Shown: positions 28,488 to 36,565, counted from the first letter of the stretch. The stretch is DNA of 64,000 nucleotides from Methylobacterium thuringiense (GCF_022179645.1 NZ_BPRA01000016.1:30953-94952); one strand, 5' to 3'. Numbers and translations: made by a program. Notes: generated by a model not told the origin, from the sequence alone.

Positions 28488-29414
28488 ATGACCCTCGACA
28501 TCGTTCAGATGGTGCTCGTCACGGTGCTGGCGGCCGCCACACCCCTGATCCTCGCCGGCATCGGCGAACTCGTCGCGGAACGCGCCGGGGTGCTCAACCT
28601 CGGCGTCGAGGGAATGATGATCTTCGGCGCTGCCGCGAGCTTCGCGGTGGCGATGCAGACCGACTCGACCTTTCTCGGTGCGGTCGGCGGCGCCGTCGCG
28701 GGCCTGCTGCTCGCCGCCTTGTTCGGAATCCTCACCGTCGGGCTCGCAGCGAACCAGGTCGCCTCCGGCCTCTCGCTGACCATCCTCGGCCTCGGATTGT
28801 CGGGCCTTGTCGGCGCGGGCTACGTCGGCATCAAGCGCGATCCGGCGCCGCATCTCGCGATTCCCGGCCTCTCGGATCTTCCCGGTATCGGGCAGTTGCT
28901 GTTCGGACAGGACGCCTTCGTCTACACGGCCGTCGCCCTCGTCGCCGCCGTGTCGTGGTTTCTCTGGCGCACCCGTTCGGGCCTGACGCTCCGCGCCATC
29001 GGCGACGACCACGTCGCAACCCATGCCCTCGGGCTCAAGGTTCGCAAGGTTCGCTTCCTTTCCGTGCTGTTCGGGGGCGCCTGCGCCGGCCTCGGCGGGG
29101 CCTATCTCTCGCTCGCCTACACGCCGTTCTGGTCGCCCGGGATGACCGCCGGTCGCGGCTGGATCGCGCTCGCCCTCGTGGTGTTCGCCTCCTGGCGGCC
29201 GCTGCGGGTCGCGGCGGGTGCACTTCTGTTCGGCGGGGCGACGGTCCTTCAGTTGCACGCCCAGGCTGCCGGCCTCGGCCTGCCGGGCCAGCTCCTCTCC
29301 GCCCTGCCCTACCTCGCCACCATCCTGGCCCTGGTCTTGCTCTCACTGGGACGGCGCGGGGGCGGCTCGCTGGCGCCCGCCGCGCTCGGGCGCGTCTTCA
29401 CGCCAAGCCGGTGA
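28488..29414 (+). CDS. Nucleoside-type ABC transporter permease 2
   Basis: A 308-residue permease of the same BPD_transp_2 family (YufQ-like). It shows GIGELVAERAGVLNLGVEGMM near the start, the cytoplasmic GLTLRAIGDDHVATHALGLKV loop, and GGAYLSLAYTPFWSPGMTAGRGWIA. It pairs with the 363-residue permease encoded 18 bases upstream. Confidence 0.92.
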   Translation: MTLDIVQMVLVTVLAAATPLILAGIGELVAERAGVLNLGVEGMMIFGAAASFAVAMQTDSTFLGAVGGAVAGLLLAALFGILTVGLAANQVASGLSLTILGLGLSGLVGAGYVGIKRDPAPHLAIPGLSDLPGIGQLLFGQDAFVYTAVALVAAVSWFLWRTRSGLTLRAIGDDHVATHALGLKVRKVRFLSVLFGGACAGLGGAYLSLAYTPFWSPGMTAGRGWIALALVVFASWRPLRVAAGALLFGGATVLQLHAQAAGLGLPGQLLSALPYLATILALVLLSLGRRGGGSLAPAALGRVFTPSR

Positions 29415-29461
29415 ACGGTCGCGACGACCGCGCGGCAACCGATCAAGAAAAGGACGACACG

Positions 29462-30532
29462 ATGCGGGGTACGTCAACAAGGCTCGGCGCTGCGGTTCTG
29501 TGCGCCGTGCTTGCAGCCGGGCCGGCTTTTGCGGCCGACAAGCTGAAGGTCGGCTTCGTCTATGTCGGGCCGGTCGCCGATTTCGGCTATTCCTACCAGC
29601 ACGACCTCAGCCGCAAGGCGCTCAGTGAGGCACTGCCCGACAAGGTCGAGACCACCTTCCTCGAGAACGTGCCCGAGGCCGACAGCGAGCGCTCGATCGA
29701 GAAGCTTGCCCGCTCCGGCGCCGGGCTGATCTTCACCACCTCGTTCGGCTTCATGGAGCCGACGCTGAAGGTCGCCAAGAAATTCCCGAAGGTGAAGTTC
29801 GAGCACGCCACCGGCTACAAGCGCTCCGACAACGTCTCGACCTACTCAGCCCGCTTCTACGAGGGCCGCTACGTCTGCGGGAAGATCGCCGGCACGCTCT
29901 CGAAATCCGGGACGGTGGGCTACATCGCCTCCTTCCCGATTCCGGAAGTCGTCAGCGGCATCAACGCGTTCATGCTGGGAGCGCAGTCGGTCAACCCGAA
30001 CGTCAAGATCAAGATCGTCTGGGTGAATACCTGGTTCGATCCGGGCAAGGAGGCTGAGGCCGCGAAAGCCTTGCTCGCGCAGGGTGCCGACATCCTGACC
30101 CAGCACACCGACTCGGCGGCTCCGCTCCAGGAAGCCGAGAAGCAGGGCAAGCTCGCCTTCGGCCAGTCCTCCGACCAGTACCGCTTCGCCCCCAAGGCCC
30201 AGCTCACCTCGATCACCGACGACTGGAACGGCTACGTGATCTCGGAAGCCAAGGCCGTCCTCGACGGCACCTGGAAGAGCCACGACACCTGGGGCGGCAT
30301 CAAGGACGGCATGGTGGTGCTGGCACCCTTCACCAACATGCCCGACGACGTGAAGGCCATGGCCGAAGAGACCAAGAAGGCCATCGCCGACGGCAAGATC
30401 CACCCCTTCCAGGGACCTGTGACGAAGCAGGACGGGACCGTCGCCGTGAAGGCCGGGGAGAACGCGCCCGACCCGATGATCCTCGGCATGAACTGGTACG
30501 TGAAGGGGATCGACGACAAGCTGACGCAGTGA
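29462..30532 (+). CDS. BMP-family ABC transporter substrate-binding protein
   Basis: Periplasmic binding protein of 356 residues with a signal peptide cut near GPAFAA. The mature part (DKLKVGFVYVGPVADFGYSYQHD) belongs to the Bmp/PnrA/Med family that binds purine nucleosides or nucleobases. The hinge motif region TGYKRSDNVSTYSARFYEGRYVCG is typical. No lipobox cysteine is seen, as expected for a Gram-negative soluble protein. As last gene of the operon it supplies ligand to the two permeases; with a deaminase in the same operon a purine ligand is likely. Confidence 0.92.
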   Translation: MRGTSTRLGAAVLCAVLAAGPAFAADKLKVGFVYVGPVADFGYSYQHDLSRKALSEALPDKVETTFLENVPEADSERSIEKLARSGAGLIFTTSFGFMEPTLKVAKKFPKVKFEHATGYKRSDNVSTYSARFYEGRYVCGKIAGTLSKSGTVGYIASFPIPEVVSGINAFMLGAQSVNPNVKIKIVWVNTWFDPGKEAEAAKALLAQGADILTQHTDSAAPLQEAEKQGKLAFGQSSDQYRFAPKAQLTSITDDWNGYVISEAKAVLDGTWKSHDTWGGIKDGMVVLAPFTNMPDDVKAMAEETKKAIADGKIHPFQGPVTKQDGTVAVKAGENAPDPMILGMNWYVKGIDDKLTQ

Positions 30533-30542
30533 TCGCAGGCGG

Positions 30543-30570
30543 GCCGGGCTTCTCGCGAGGGGAGCCCGGC
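30543..30570 (+). terminator. Terminator of the porin-ABC operon
   Basis: GCCGGGCT (30543-30550) pairs with AGCCCGGC (30563-30570), 10 bases after the stop of the binding-protein gene. The inner TCGCGA could add a small stem. No long T-tract follows. Confidence 0.55.
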
Positions 30571-30621
30571 GTTCGCTGCGCATCATACGGCTTCGATTGA
30601 CCGCCGCGGGGCCATTTCCGT

Positions 30622-30708
30622 CATTGCGAGCGCGGCGAAGCAATCCAGGGCCGACGCGCGCAACATCGGTGTGTTGGCCCTGGATTGCTTCGGGTTTGCC
30701 TCGCAATG
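30622..30708. repeat. REP-like palindromic element
   Basis: An imperfect 87-base palindrome. CATTGCGAG and GCGAAGCAATCCAGGGCC on the left are mirrored by GGCCCTGGATTGCTTCG and CTCGCAATG on the right, with a short loop near 30655-30673. Elements with the GCGAAGCAATCCAG core are dispersed in many alphaproteobacterial genomes (known by pattern). Only this copy is obvious in the window. Confidence 0.65.
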
Positions 30709-30745
30709 CCGGAGGCGGCCCCGAGCGATCGAGTCGCAAACGGTC

Positions 30746-30937
30746 TCAGACCGGGCGACGGTTTGGCTGCTTGGCGCGCCGCGAGAGGCCGATGCCCCTG
30801 CGCGCATCGCACTTGGCTCCGTGGCTATGCCAGCCCTGCATCGCGCTTTGCTGCCAGGCATGATGGCAGCCGTGGGCGGATGCGGGGCCGCTCCAGATCA
30901 ATCCGAGCAAGCCGCTCGCCACGACGATTGCGCGCAT
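30746..30937 (-). CDS. Small exported His-rich protein
   Basis: Predicted 63-residue protein: a signal peptide (RAIVVASGLLGLIWSGPASA) followed by HGCHHAWQQSAMQGWHSHG and a basic tail. The mature part has His and Cys spaced as if to bind metal, with two Cys flanking a Trp/His segment. The ATG at 30937 has GGGAGA 7 bases upstream, which is the main support for the start. Similar short His/Trp proteins are common and uncharacterised in Hyphomicrobiales. Function unknown. Confidence 0.6.
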   Translation of the reverse strand: MRAIVVASGLLGLIWSGPASAHGCHHAWQQSAMQGWHSHGAKCDARRGIGLSRRAKQPNRRPV

Positions 30938-31031
30938 CGTGCATCTCCCAATTGCGTCTGCGGATCGCCGTCGGCGTGATCCCGTGGCGGCAGCTATAGC
31001 CAGGCCTCGACGCGCGTCGAAAGGCCGAGGG

Positions 31032-31295
31032 TCAGGGGCGCGGAGGCGTCTGCGTCCGTTGGCGGGGCATGGTTTCGGACCGCGGAGGAACCGGCTCGCC
31101 GATGCCGGGAGGCGCGGGGATCGCGTCTCCGTCTTCCATCGACCTTTCCTCGTTTCGAGGGCCGGCAATACCCTCGGTACCTCCGGGCGAAGTGGCCGGA
31201 TCACGGCCCGCGGGTGCGCCCGTCGATTGGGCCAAAGCCGCTCCCGTCAAGCCGAAGACGGCGCACAGCGCGAGGACAGACATCGTCATCCGCAT
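31032..31295 (-). CDS. Small exported protein, APAG-motif family (divergent copy)
   Basis: An 87-residue predicted exported protein. Its signal peptide (RMTMSVLALCAVFGLTGAALA) is followed by QSTGAPAGRDPATSPGGTEG, an arrangement parallel to QSYNAPAGIPAATAPGG in the gene at 36244, then a Pro/Arg-rich tail. The start is in the sequence GGAATCGACCATG, identical over 13 bases to the start region of the 36244 gene. The mature part looks unstructured. Function unknown. Confidence 0.6.
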   Translation of the reverse strand: MRMTMSVLALCAVFGLTGAALAQSTGAPAGRDPATSPGGTEGIAGPRNEERSMEDGDAIPAPPGIGEPVPPRSETMPRQRTQTPPRP

Positions 31296-31380
31296 GGTCG
31301 ATTCCCTTCCAGATCTCGTAGGATGTTTTGAGCAGGCCGATCGTCGATCGGCCGATATGGCGCCGGCGAGTCGGGCGTGG

Positions 31381-31590
31381 TCAGCGGTGGCGATGCGTCC
31401 GGTGACGGCGGCCGGCTCGGCCGCGCACCCCGCCGGGTGCCGTCGCACGGGGCTGTCCGGCCAACGGCGTCAGACTGCCCTGCGCGCGAGCCCCCGGTGC
31501 CGTACCCATGACACCGCCCCCGAACAGGCATGCCACGATGAGCCAAGCCGCCAGAGGCAAACTGAAGCCGAGGGCACGGGACGGACGCAT
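31381..31590 (-). CDS. Small exported protein, ATAPGG-motif family
   Basis: A 69-residue predicted exported protein: signal peptide with a hydrophobic core (LPLAAWLIVACLFGGGVMG, cut near ARA), then QGSLTPLAGQPRATAPGG and a strongly basic RGRAGRRHRTHRHR tail. The ATAPGG-x2-GRA motif is shared with the gene at 36244, which is why I keep it as a real gene. AGGAG lies about 11 bases upstream of the ATG. Function unknown; the tail could bind anionic envelope polymers. Confidence 0.5.
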   Translation of the reverse strand: MRPSRALGFSLPLAAWLIVACLFGGGVMGTAPGARAQGSLTPLAGQPRATAPGGVRGRAGRRHRTHRHR

Positions 31591-31679
31591 CTGACACGGA
31601 CTCCTGACGCCGGCCTGCGGCCGGTTTCGCGGTCGGATCGCAGCAAAAGCTATGCCGGCCGGCGCACGATCGCGCTGCA

Positions 31680-32576
31680 TCAGCTCCCGCGATAGGTCTG
31701 GTAGCTCCACGGAGTCGCGACCAGCGGCACGTGATAGTGCCCCTCCGGATCGCCGACGCCGAAGCGCAGGGGGACGATGTCGAGAAACGGCGGTTCCTGC
31801 AGGTCGAGGCCGAGAGCCGGCCCGACCCGCCGGAAGTGGTCTCCGAGCCCGAAACGCAACTCGTAGGTGGCGATCGGCACGGGGCGCCCGTGGATCAGGG
31901 GCAGGTCGGTGCGACCGTCCGCGTTGGTCACCGCGCGGGCGACGAGTGCCGTCTCCGTGGCCGAGACGAACTCGACGAGTTCGAGCGCGACCCCGGCGGC
32001 CGGGCGCCCTCGGACGGTGTCGAGGACGTGGGTCGAGATCCGGCCCGTCGTGTTCAAGGGCCCGTCGCCGTCGACCAGGGCGTTCAGGCGGATCGCAGCG
32101 ATCCGCATCACCTCGGTCTCGGCCGTGCGCCGCTCGACCGCGGGCACGGACGCCAGCCGATCCTCGAAGTTCCTGATCAGCGAGGCACGGCCGTGCCGCT
32201 TGATGCACAGGATGAAGGGAATTTCGAATTTTTCGCGGTAGGCCGCATTGAGCGCCTCGAAGCGGGCGTACTCGGCGTCGGACATCCGGTCGAGCCCCGC
32301 GGCGGCCTGCTCGGCGATCGAATCCGGTGCGATGTCGCCTAAGCGGGCAGCGCGTCCGGCGAGTTCGGGATGTCCCGTGAGCAGGGCGAGCCGCTGCGCG
32401 TCCGACGCGCCGTGGACGGCGCCTCGCATGGCGGCGAACAGGGCTTCGACGCTGGCGAAGGGTCGCTGCGCCGAAGTCGCCTCCGCAACCCACAGTGCAT
32501 GCTCGAAGACGGCACCGAGCGCCGCCACGAAGTCTGCGGCAGAGGCTTCGTTCAGAGCTGCGAGCGTCGTGCCCAT
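31680..32576 (-). CDS. Bifunctional OHCU decarboxylase / 5-hydroxyisourate hydrolase
   Basis: A 298-residue fusion covering two steps from urate to (S)-allantoin. Residues 1 to about 165 are UraD-like (TLAALNEASAADFVAALGAVFEHALWVAE, HPELAGRAA, FEIPFILCIKRHGRASL), the OHCU decarboxylase. Residues about 180-298 are UraH/transthyretin-like 5-hydroxyisourate hydrolase (STHVLDTVRGRPAAGV, HYHVPLVATPWSYQTYRGS), ending in the diagnostic YRGS. The order of domains is opposite to the order of the reactions. The gene is divergent from the urate/xanthine permease and uricase genes. The ATG at 32576 begins the conserved part; GGAG lies 15 bases upstream. Confidence 0.93.
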   Translation of the reverse strand: MGTTLAALNEASAADFVAALGAVFEHALWVAEATSAQRPFASVEALFAAMRGAVHGASDAQRLALLTGHPELAGRAARLGDIAPDSIAEQAAAGLDRMSDAEYARFEALNAAYREKFEIPFILCIKRHGRASLIRNFEDRLASVPAVERRTAETEVMRIAAIRLNALVDGDGPLNTTGRISTHVLDTVRGRPAAGVALELVEFVSATETALVARAVTNADGRTDLPLIHGRPVPIATYELRFGLGDHFRRVGPALGLDLQEPPFLDIVPLRFGVGDPEGHYHVPLVATPWSYQTYRGS

Positions 32577-32633
32577 GATGACCGGGTCTCCGTGGGAAAC
32601 AGGCGATGGCACGGCATCGCAGGGCGGGTCTTT

Positions 32634-32648
32634 GCAGGCAACGGGCCA
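32634..32648 (-). promoter_or_regulatory. Possible sigma-54 promoter of uraD-uraH
   Basis: On the minus strand TGGCCC-N5-CTGC keeps the GG and GC dinucleotides 10 bases apart and matches the consensus at 8 of 10 positions. It would give a leader of about 45 bases before the ATG at 32576. Weaker than the divergent promoter at 32737. Confidence 0.4.
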
Positions 32649-32736
32649 GCCGCGGACGTCGGCTCCCTTGGCTCGAGGGCCGAGCGACCAACGGAGATGC
32701 CACGACGCGTTCTCCGGAACGCGCAACCCGTTCGCG

Positions 32737-32751
32737 TGGCACACGGCTTGC
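32737..32751 (+). promoter_or_regulatory. Sigma-54 promoter of the permease-uricase pair
   Basis: TGGCAC-ACGGC-TTGC is a perfect match to the fixed -24/-12 positions. The start of transcription would be near 32763, about 50 bases before the permease ATG. It links urate uptake and oxidation to nitrogen control. Confidence 0.72.
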
Positions 32752-32811
32752 CCGGTCGGACACAGCATCCCCGGCGAGGGATCCGCTCACCGCGGTCGAG
32801 GCGTCGATCCC

Positions 32812-34227
32812 ATGAACAGTGCGACCACCATCGCTGCACATTCAGATACCGTCATCGAGACCGTAGGCCCCGTCCCGCTCGGGCCCGCTACCGCGCCCGT
32901 GACGAAGGTGCCGCCCGTCGCCCTCGGCCTGCTCGGTCTGCAGCACGTTCTGGTGATGTATGCGGGGGCCGTCGCGGTGCCGCTGATCGTCGGACGGGCC
33001 CTGAAGCTGGCGCCCGAGCAGATCGCGATGCTGGTCAGCGCCGATCTGTTCGCGGGTGGGCTCGCCACGTTGGTGCAGAGCTGGGGCCTGCCGGGCGTCG
33101 GCGTGCGGATGCCGGTGATGATGGGCGTCACCTTCGCCGCCGTCACGCCGATGATCGCCATGGGCACCAGCCCCGAGATCGGCCTGACCGGCATCTATGG
33201 CGCCGTGATCGCGGCGGGCCTGTTCGCGTTTCTCGTCGCCCCCCTCATCGGACGGCTGCTGCCGCTGTTTCCGCCGGTGGTGACCGGTACGATCATCCTG
33301 GTGATCGGCGTCTCGCTGATGAAGGTCGGCGTGAACTGGGCCGCCGGTGGCATCGGCAACCCGAATTACGGGGCGCCGGTCTATCTCGGCATCGCGGCCT
33401 TCGTGCTCTGCGTGATCATGGCGATCACCCGCTACGGCACCGGCTTCGTCAACTCGGCCTCGGTGTTGATCGGCATCGTCGTCGGGATGATCGTGGCGAG
33501 TTTCTTCGGGCTGGTCGATCTCGGCCACGTCGCCACCGCGTCCTGGTTCGACGTGGTGCGGCCCTTCGCCTTCGGCCTGCCCACCTTCGATCCCGTCTCG
33601 ATCGTCACACTCTGCATCGTGATGATCGTGGTGATGATCGAGTCGACGGGCATGTTCCTGGCGCTCGCCGAGATCTGCGCCGACCCCGTCGACGAAAAGC
33701 GCCTCACCAAGGGCCTGCGCGGCGACGGCCTCGGCACCATGATCGGCGGCATCTTCAACACCTTCCCCTACACCTCGTTCTCGCAGAACATCGGTCTCGT
33801 CGGCGTCACGGGCGTGCGCACGCGCACCGTCGCGGTGGTCGGCGGCTTCATCATGCTGGGGCTCGGCCTGATTCCGAAGCTCGCCGCCATGGTCGAGGCG
33901 GTGCCGCAATGCGTGCTCGGCGGGGCCGGGCTCGTGATGTTCGGGATGGTCGGCGCCACCGGCGTGCGTATCCTCGGCGCCGTGGATTTCGCCAGCAACC
34001 GCAACAACCTGTTCGTCGTCGCGGTCTCGGTCGGCTTCGGCATGATCCCGCTCGTCGCACCGACCTTCTTCAAGCAGATGCCGCACGCGCTGCACCCGCT
34101 GCTGGAATCCGGCATCCTGCTCTGTGCGATCTCGGCTGTGAGCCTGAACCTGTTCTTCAACGGCCTCACCAGCAGCGAGGCCGCGCGCGAGGCCGCCAGG
34201 CATCAGGCTGCCTCTTCCGAGCACTGA
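32812..34227 (+). CDS. NCS2-family xanthine/urate permease
   Basis: Inner-membrane symporter of 471 residues with 12-14 hydrophobic segments. Family landmarks are GLQHVLVMYAGAVAVPLIVG near the start, GVRMPVMMGVTFA, and the signature region TCIVMIVVMIESTGMFLA followed by GLGTMIGGIFNTFPYTSFSQN. The last part is the loop that fixes purine specificity and is of the xanthine/urate (XanQ/UacT/PucJ) kind. It lies 39 bases before uricase and shares its promoter. Either urate or xanthine could be the physiological solute. Confidence 0.92.
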   Translation: MNSATTIAAHSDTVIETVGPVPLGPATAPVTKVPPVALGLLGLQHVLVMYAGAVAVPLIVGRALKLAPEQIAMLVSADLFAGGLATLVQSWGLPGVGVRMPVMMGVTFAAVTPMIAMGTSPEIGLTGIYGAVIAAGLFAFLVAPLIGRLLPLFPPVVTGTIILVIGVSLMKVGVNWAAGGIGNPNYGAPVYLGIAAFVLCVIMAITRYGTGFVNSASVLIGIVVGMIVASFFGLVDLGHVATASWFDVVRPFAFGLPTFDPVSIVTLCIVMIVVMIESTGMFLALAEICADPVDEKRLTKGLRGDGLGTMIGGIFNTFPYTSFSQNIGLVGVTGVRTRTVAVVGGFIMLGLGLIPKLAAMVEAVPQCVLGGAGLVMFGMVGATGVRILGAVDFASNRNNLFVVAVSVGFGMIPLVAPTFFKQMPHALHPLLESGILLCAISAVSLNLFFNGLTSSEAAREAARHQAASSEH

Positions 34228-34266
34228 GCCCTCCTTCCGCGCGCTACCTCTCAGTGGAGAAAAACC

Positions 34267-35106
34267 ATGCCTCTGACCGCCTCCAAATACGGCAAGGGCC
34301 GCGTGCGGGTGATGCGGCTCACCCGCGACGGCGACCATCACACCCCGCGCGAGCTCTCGCTCACGGTGCTGATGACGGGTGCCTTCGACGCATCCTGGAC
34401 GGAGGGCGACAACAGGGCCTGCGTCGCCACGGACAGCGTCAAGAACATCGTCAACGTGGTCGCGGCCGAAAACCTCTCGCTCGACAAGGAGGCGTTCGCG
34501 GAGGCCGTCGCGAAGACGTTCCTCGACAAGTATCTCCAGGTCGAGGAGCTGCTGGTCGAGGGCCTGGAAACGCGCTGGCTGCGCCAGGCCGTCGGCGGCC
34601 AGCCTCACGGCCACGTCTTCACCCTCGACGGCAACGGCACGGGCTACGTCAAGCTCGTGGCGCGCCGCGATGGCGCGGTGCTGCAGTCCGGGCTCCGGGG
34701 CTTCACCTTCATGAAGACGACGCAGTCGGGCTGGGTCGACTTCGTCGCGGACGAGTACCGTACGCTGCCCGACACCACCGACCGCATCGCCGCCACCGCC
34801 ATGGACGCGACCTGGACCTGGGCCGGCGCACCGACCGATTACTCGGCCACGAATACCAAGGTGCTCGACATCCTGCTCGAGGTGTTCGGTGCGACCTACA
34901 GCTATGGGGTCCAGGACAGCATGTATCGCATGGGCGAGGCCGTCCTGGCGGCGATCCCCGAGATCGCCGAGATCGGCTTCGCCATGCCGAACAAGCACTA
35001 TATCCCGATCAACCTGAAACCGTTCGGTCTTGAGAACCCCGGCACCGTGTTCCTCCCGACAGACGAGCCCCACGGACAGATCGAGGCGACGATCGGGCGA
35101 GGTTGA
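34267..35106 (+). CDS. Factor-independent urate oxidase (uricase)
   Basis: Oxidises urate to 5-hydroxyisourate with oxygen and without a cofactor; the product goes to the UraD-UraH fusion encoded divergently. The 279-residue length is right for the tunnel-fold enzyme. Catalytic Lys lies in SKYGKGRVRVM, the Thr in CVATDSVKN (near residue 57), with FTFMKTTQSGWVDF and the late NKHYIPINLKPF motif. No peroxisome-type signal, as expected. It ends 10 bases before a convergent small gene. Confidence 0.96.
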   Translation: MPLTASKYGKGRVRVMRLTRDGDHHTPRELSLTVLMTGAFDASWTEGDNRACVATDSVKNIVNVVAAENLSLDKEAFAEAVAKTFLDKYLQVEELLVEGLETRWLRQAVGGQPHGHVFTLDGNGTGYVKLVARRDGAVLQSGLRGFTFMKTTQSGWVDFVADEYRTLPDTTDRIAATAMDATWTWAGAPTDYSATNTKVLDILLEVFGATYSYGVQDSMYRMGEAVLAAIPEIAEIGFAMPNKHYIPINLKPFGLENPGTVFLPTDEPHGQIEATIGRG

Positions 35107-35116
35107 GCCTCATGCG

Positions 35117-35419
35117 TCACCCCACCGGCTTCAGCGTGCTCAAGTCCACTTCGCCGTCCCGGTCCGTGAACCGGAGGCCGCCGTCACCGTCCTGCGACAC
35201 GCCACCGATCTCGTGCGCGCCGCTGTCATAGGTCTTCGTCCGACCGCCCTGCTCGATCACGAGGCGGCGCTTTTCGCGGAAGAACGCATAGCGCAGGTCG
35301 TCCTGGCCCCCGCTGGTCGAGGGCTGGCCCAGATCCTTCGGCCACCAGGCTTCGGCCTTGGCCATCGGTTTCATGGGCTCCATCGGTTTCATGGGCTCCA
35401 TGGGCTTCATCGGTTCCAT
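35117..35419 (-). CDS. Hypothetical protein with MEPMKP repeats
   Basis: A 100-residue protein of unknown function. The N-terminus has three tandem MEPMKP hexapeptides (18-base DNA repeats); the rest is a compact conserved-looking domain (WWPKDLGQPSTSGGQDDLRYAFF, then REKRRLVIEQGGRTKTYDSGAHEIGGVSQ). I recall similar uncharacterised proteins in Hyphomicrobiales, with variable numbers of Met/Pro repeats. The ATG at 35419 has GGAAAG 9 bases upstream; a start at 35470 would add 17 residues. Convergent with uricase. Confidence 0.65.
   Translation of the reverse strand: MEPMKPMEPMKPMEPMKPMAKAEAWWPKDLGQPSTSGGQDDLRYAFFREKRRLVIEQGGRTKTYDSGAHEIGGVSQDGDGGLRFTDRDGEVDLSTLKPVG
35363..35419. repeat. 18-base tandem repeat, about 3.2 copies
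   Basis: Units CATCGGTTTCATGGGCTC at 35363-35380 and 35381-35398 are identical. The third, 35399-35416, is a variant. The array encodes the MEPMKP repeats of the overlapping gene and may vary in copy number between strains. Confidence 0.8.
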
Positions 35420-36243
35420 CGCGCGCTTTCCGTGTTCCAAGTCACGGGGCAACGCGGCCGCATTGCACATGGGCTCAAGGCTTTGTGCGTCTCACGGCGG
35501 ATAGCTGCTTGCGAAGGCGTTCCCGAGACCTCCATTGGCAAGCTCCCTGCCGACATGGCCGCACGGGAGCCGTCGCGAGCGCCATGTTGCACCACCGGCC
35601 ACCGCCCCATCTCGGCGCAGTCGTCCGCAGCGGATCGATCCGCCGGATCCTCGCTCTCGATGATCTCGGAAGCCCGTGCGATAACCCAGACCGCCTCGCC
35701 GGTGCAACGCTCCCGTTCGGCGCTGGACGCCGCCGCCCATCTCGCCGCGGCCCGGATCGAGCCGGCCTTCGAGAAGCACGGCAGAGTCGATTGAGCCGGC
35801 GACAGCAGCTCCGCTCGCGCGGTCTTCGGTGGCATTCCGAAGTCGGAGATCAGCCCGCCCGAGATATCGGCGGCGACTCGGCCGCAGCTGCATAACGGGG
35901 ACGTCGAGACCCAACGGTCCCATCAACCCACTCGCGCAGGGTTGCGGGCGACGGGCGGTCTCGACGACGTCCGATTTCGTGCGAAAAAACACGCGCTGCG
36001 AAAGAAGCGTGCCAGCTTCCTACACTGTGTCAAAAAACGTCGCAAACGCAGTCAAGTTACTGATAGAGCATTCGATTTTATTCAAGCTTTCTCAATGACG
36101 GTGCGTGGGTCATATGCGATGCATCATCATTGTGCACATAACTTGCGCATAGCGTGTTGTCTTTCAGGGCAAGCCTGCACAAATTCTGGGAACTCGGCCG
36201 GTCGCCTCGTCTCCGGCGACGGATCCGAACCTAGGAATCGACC
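35420..36243. other. 824-base region without a supported gene
   Basis: Open frames on both strands here are low-complexity and none has a good start signal or a family I recognise. The segment 35985-36190 is much richer in A and T than its surroundings (runs of A, TTTTATTCAAGC) and probably contains the promoter of the small exported gene at 36244. The rest could be a decayed gene or non-coding RNA; I see no evidence for either. Confidence 0.4.
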
Positions 36244-36495
36244 ATGACAGCACGCATCATCGTGGGCGCCGCTCTCGGCCTTGCCCTTTCCACCACCGCC
36301 TTCGCACAAAGCTACAACGCGCCGGCTGGGATTCCGGCCGCGACCGCACCGGGCGGCTTCGAAGGACGGGCTGCCGAGCGGAACATCGAGGCCTATAATG
36401 GCCGCTATGCTCGCCCCAGAGATGGTCAGGTCTCGGTCGACGGTGTGTACACCACCGGCTCCGTGAGAGGCTCCGCGGCTCAGCGCGGCCGCTGA
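36244..36495 (+). CDS. Small exported protein, APAG-motif family (copy 2)
   Basis: An 83-residue predicted exported protein: signal peptide (TARIIVGAALGLALSTTAFA), then QSYNAPAGIPAATAPGGFEG, a YNGRYARPRDGQ segment and SVDGVYTTGSVRG near the end. It is clearly paralogous to the gene at 36862, 370 bases downstream, over the whole mature part, and to that at 17199 in its first half. It ends in a good terminator. Function unknown; the conserved VxGVYTTGS motif might be an interaction segment. Confidence 0.75.
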   Translation: MTARIIVGAALGLALSTTAFAQSYNAPAGIPAATAPGGFEGRAAERNIEAYNGRYARPRDGQVSVDGVYTTGSVRGSAAQRGR

Positions 36496-36528
36496 GACGT
36501 CCGACTCCGTTCTCTCGGCCTCTATCTT

Positions 36529-36565
36529 AGGACCGGTAGCCTTCATCGGGTTGCCGGTCCTTTTT
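36529..36565 (+). terminator. Intrinsic terminator
   Basis: AGGACCGG (36529-36536) pairs with CCGGTCCT (36554-36561) and is followed by a T-run, a classical Rho-independent terminator 34 bases after the small gene. Confidence 0.85.

Noticed and set aside
35407-35835. A 142-codon minus-strand frame in the gap after uricase
   Set aside because: No ribosome-binding site, no recognisable domain, and it overlaps the better supported repeat-containing gene.
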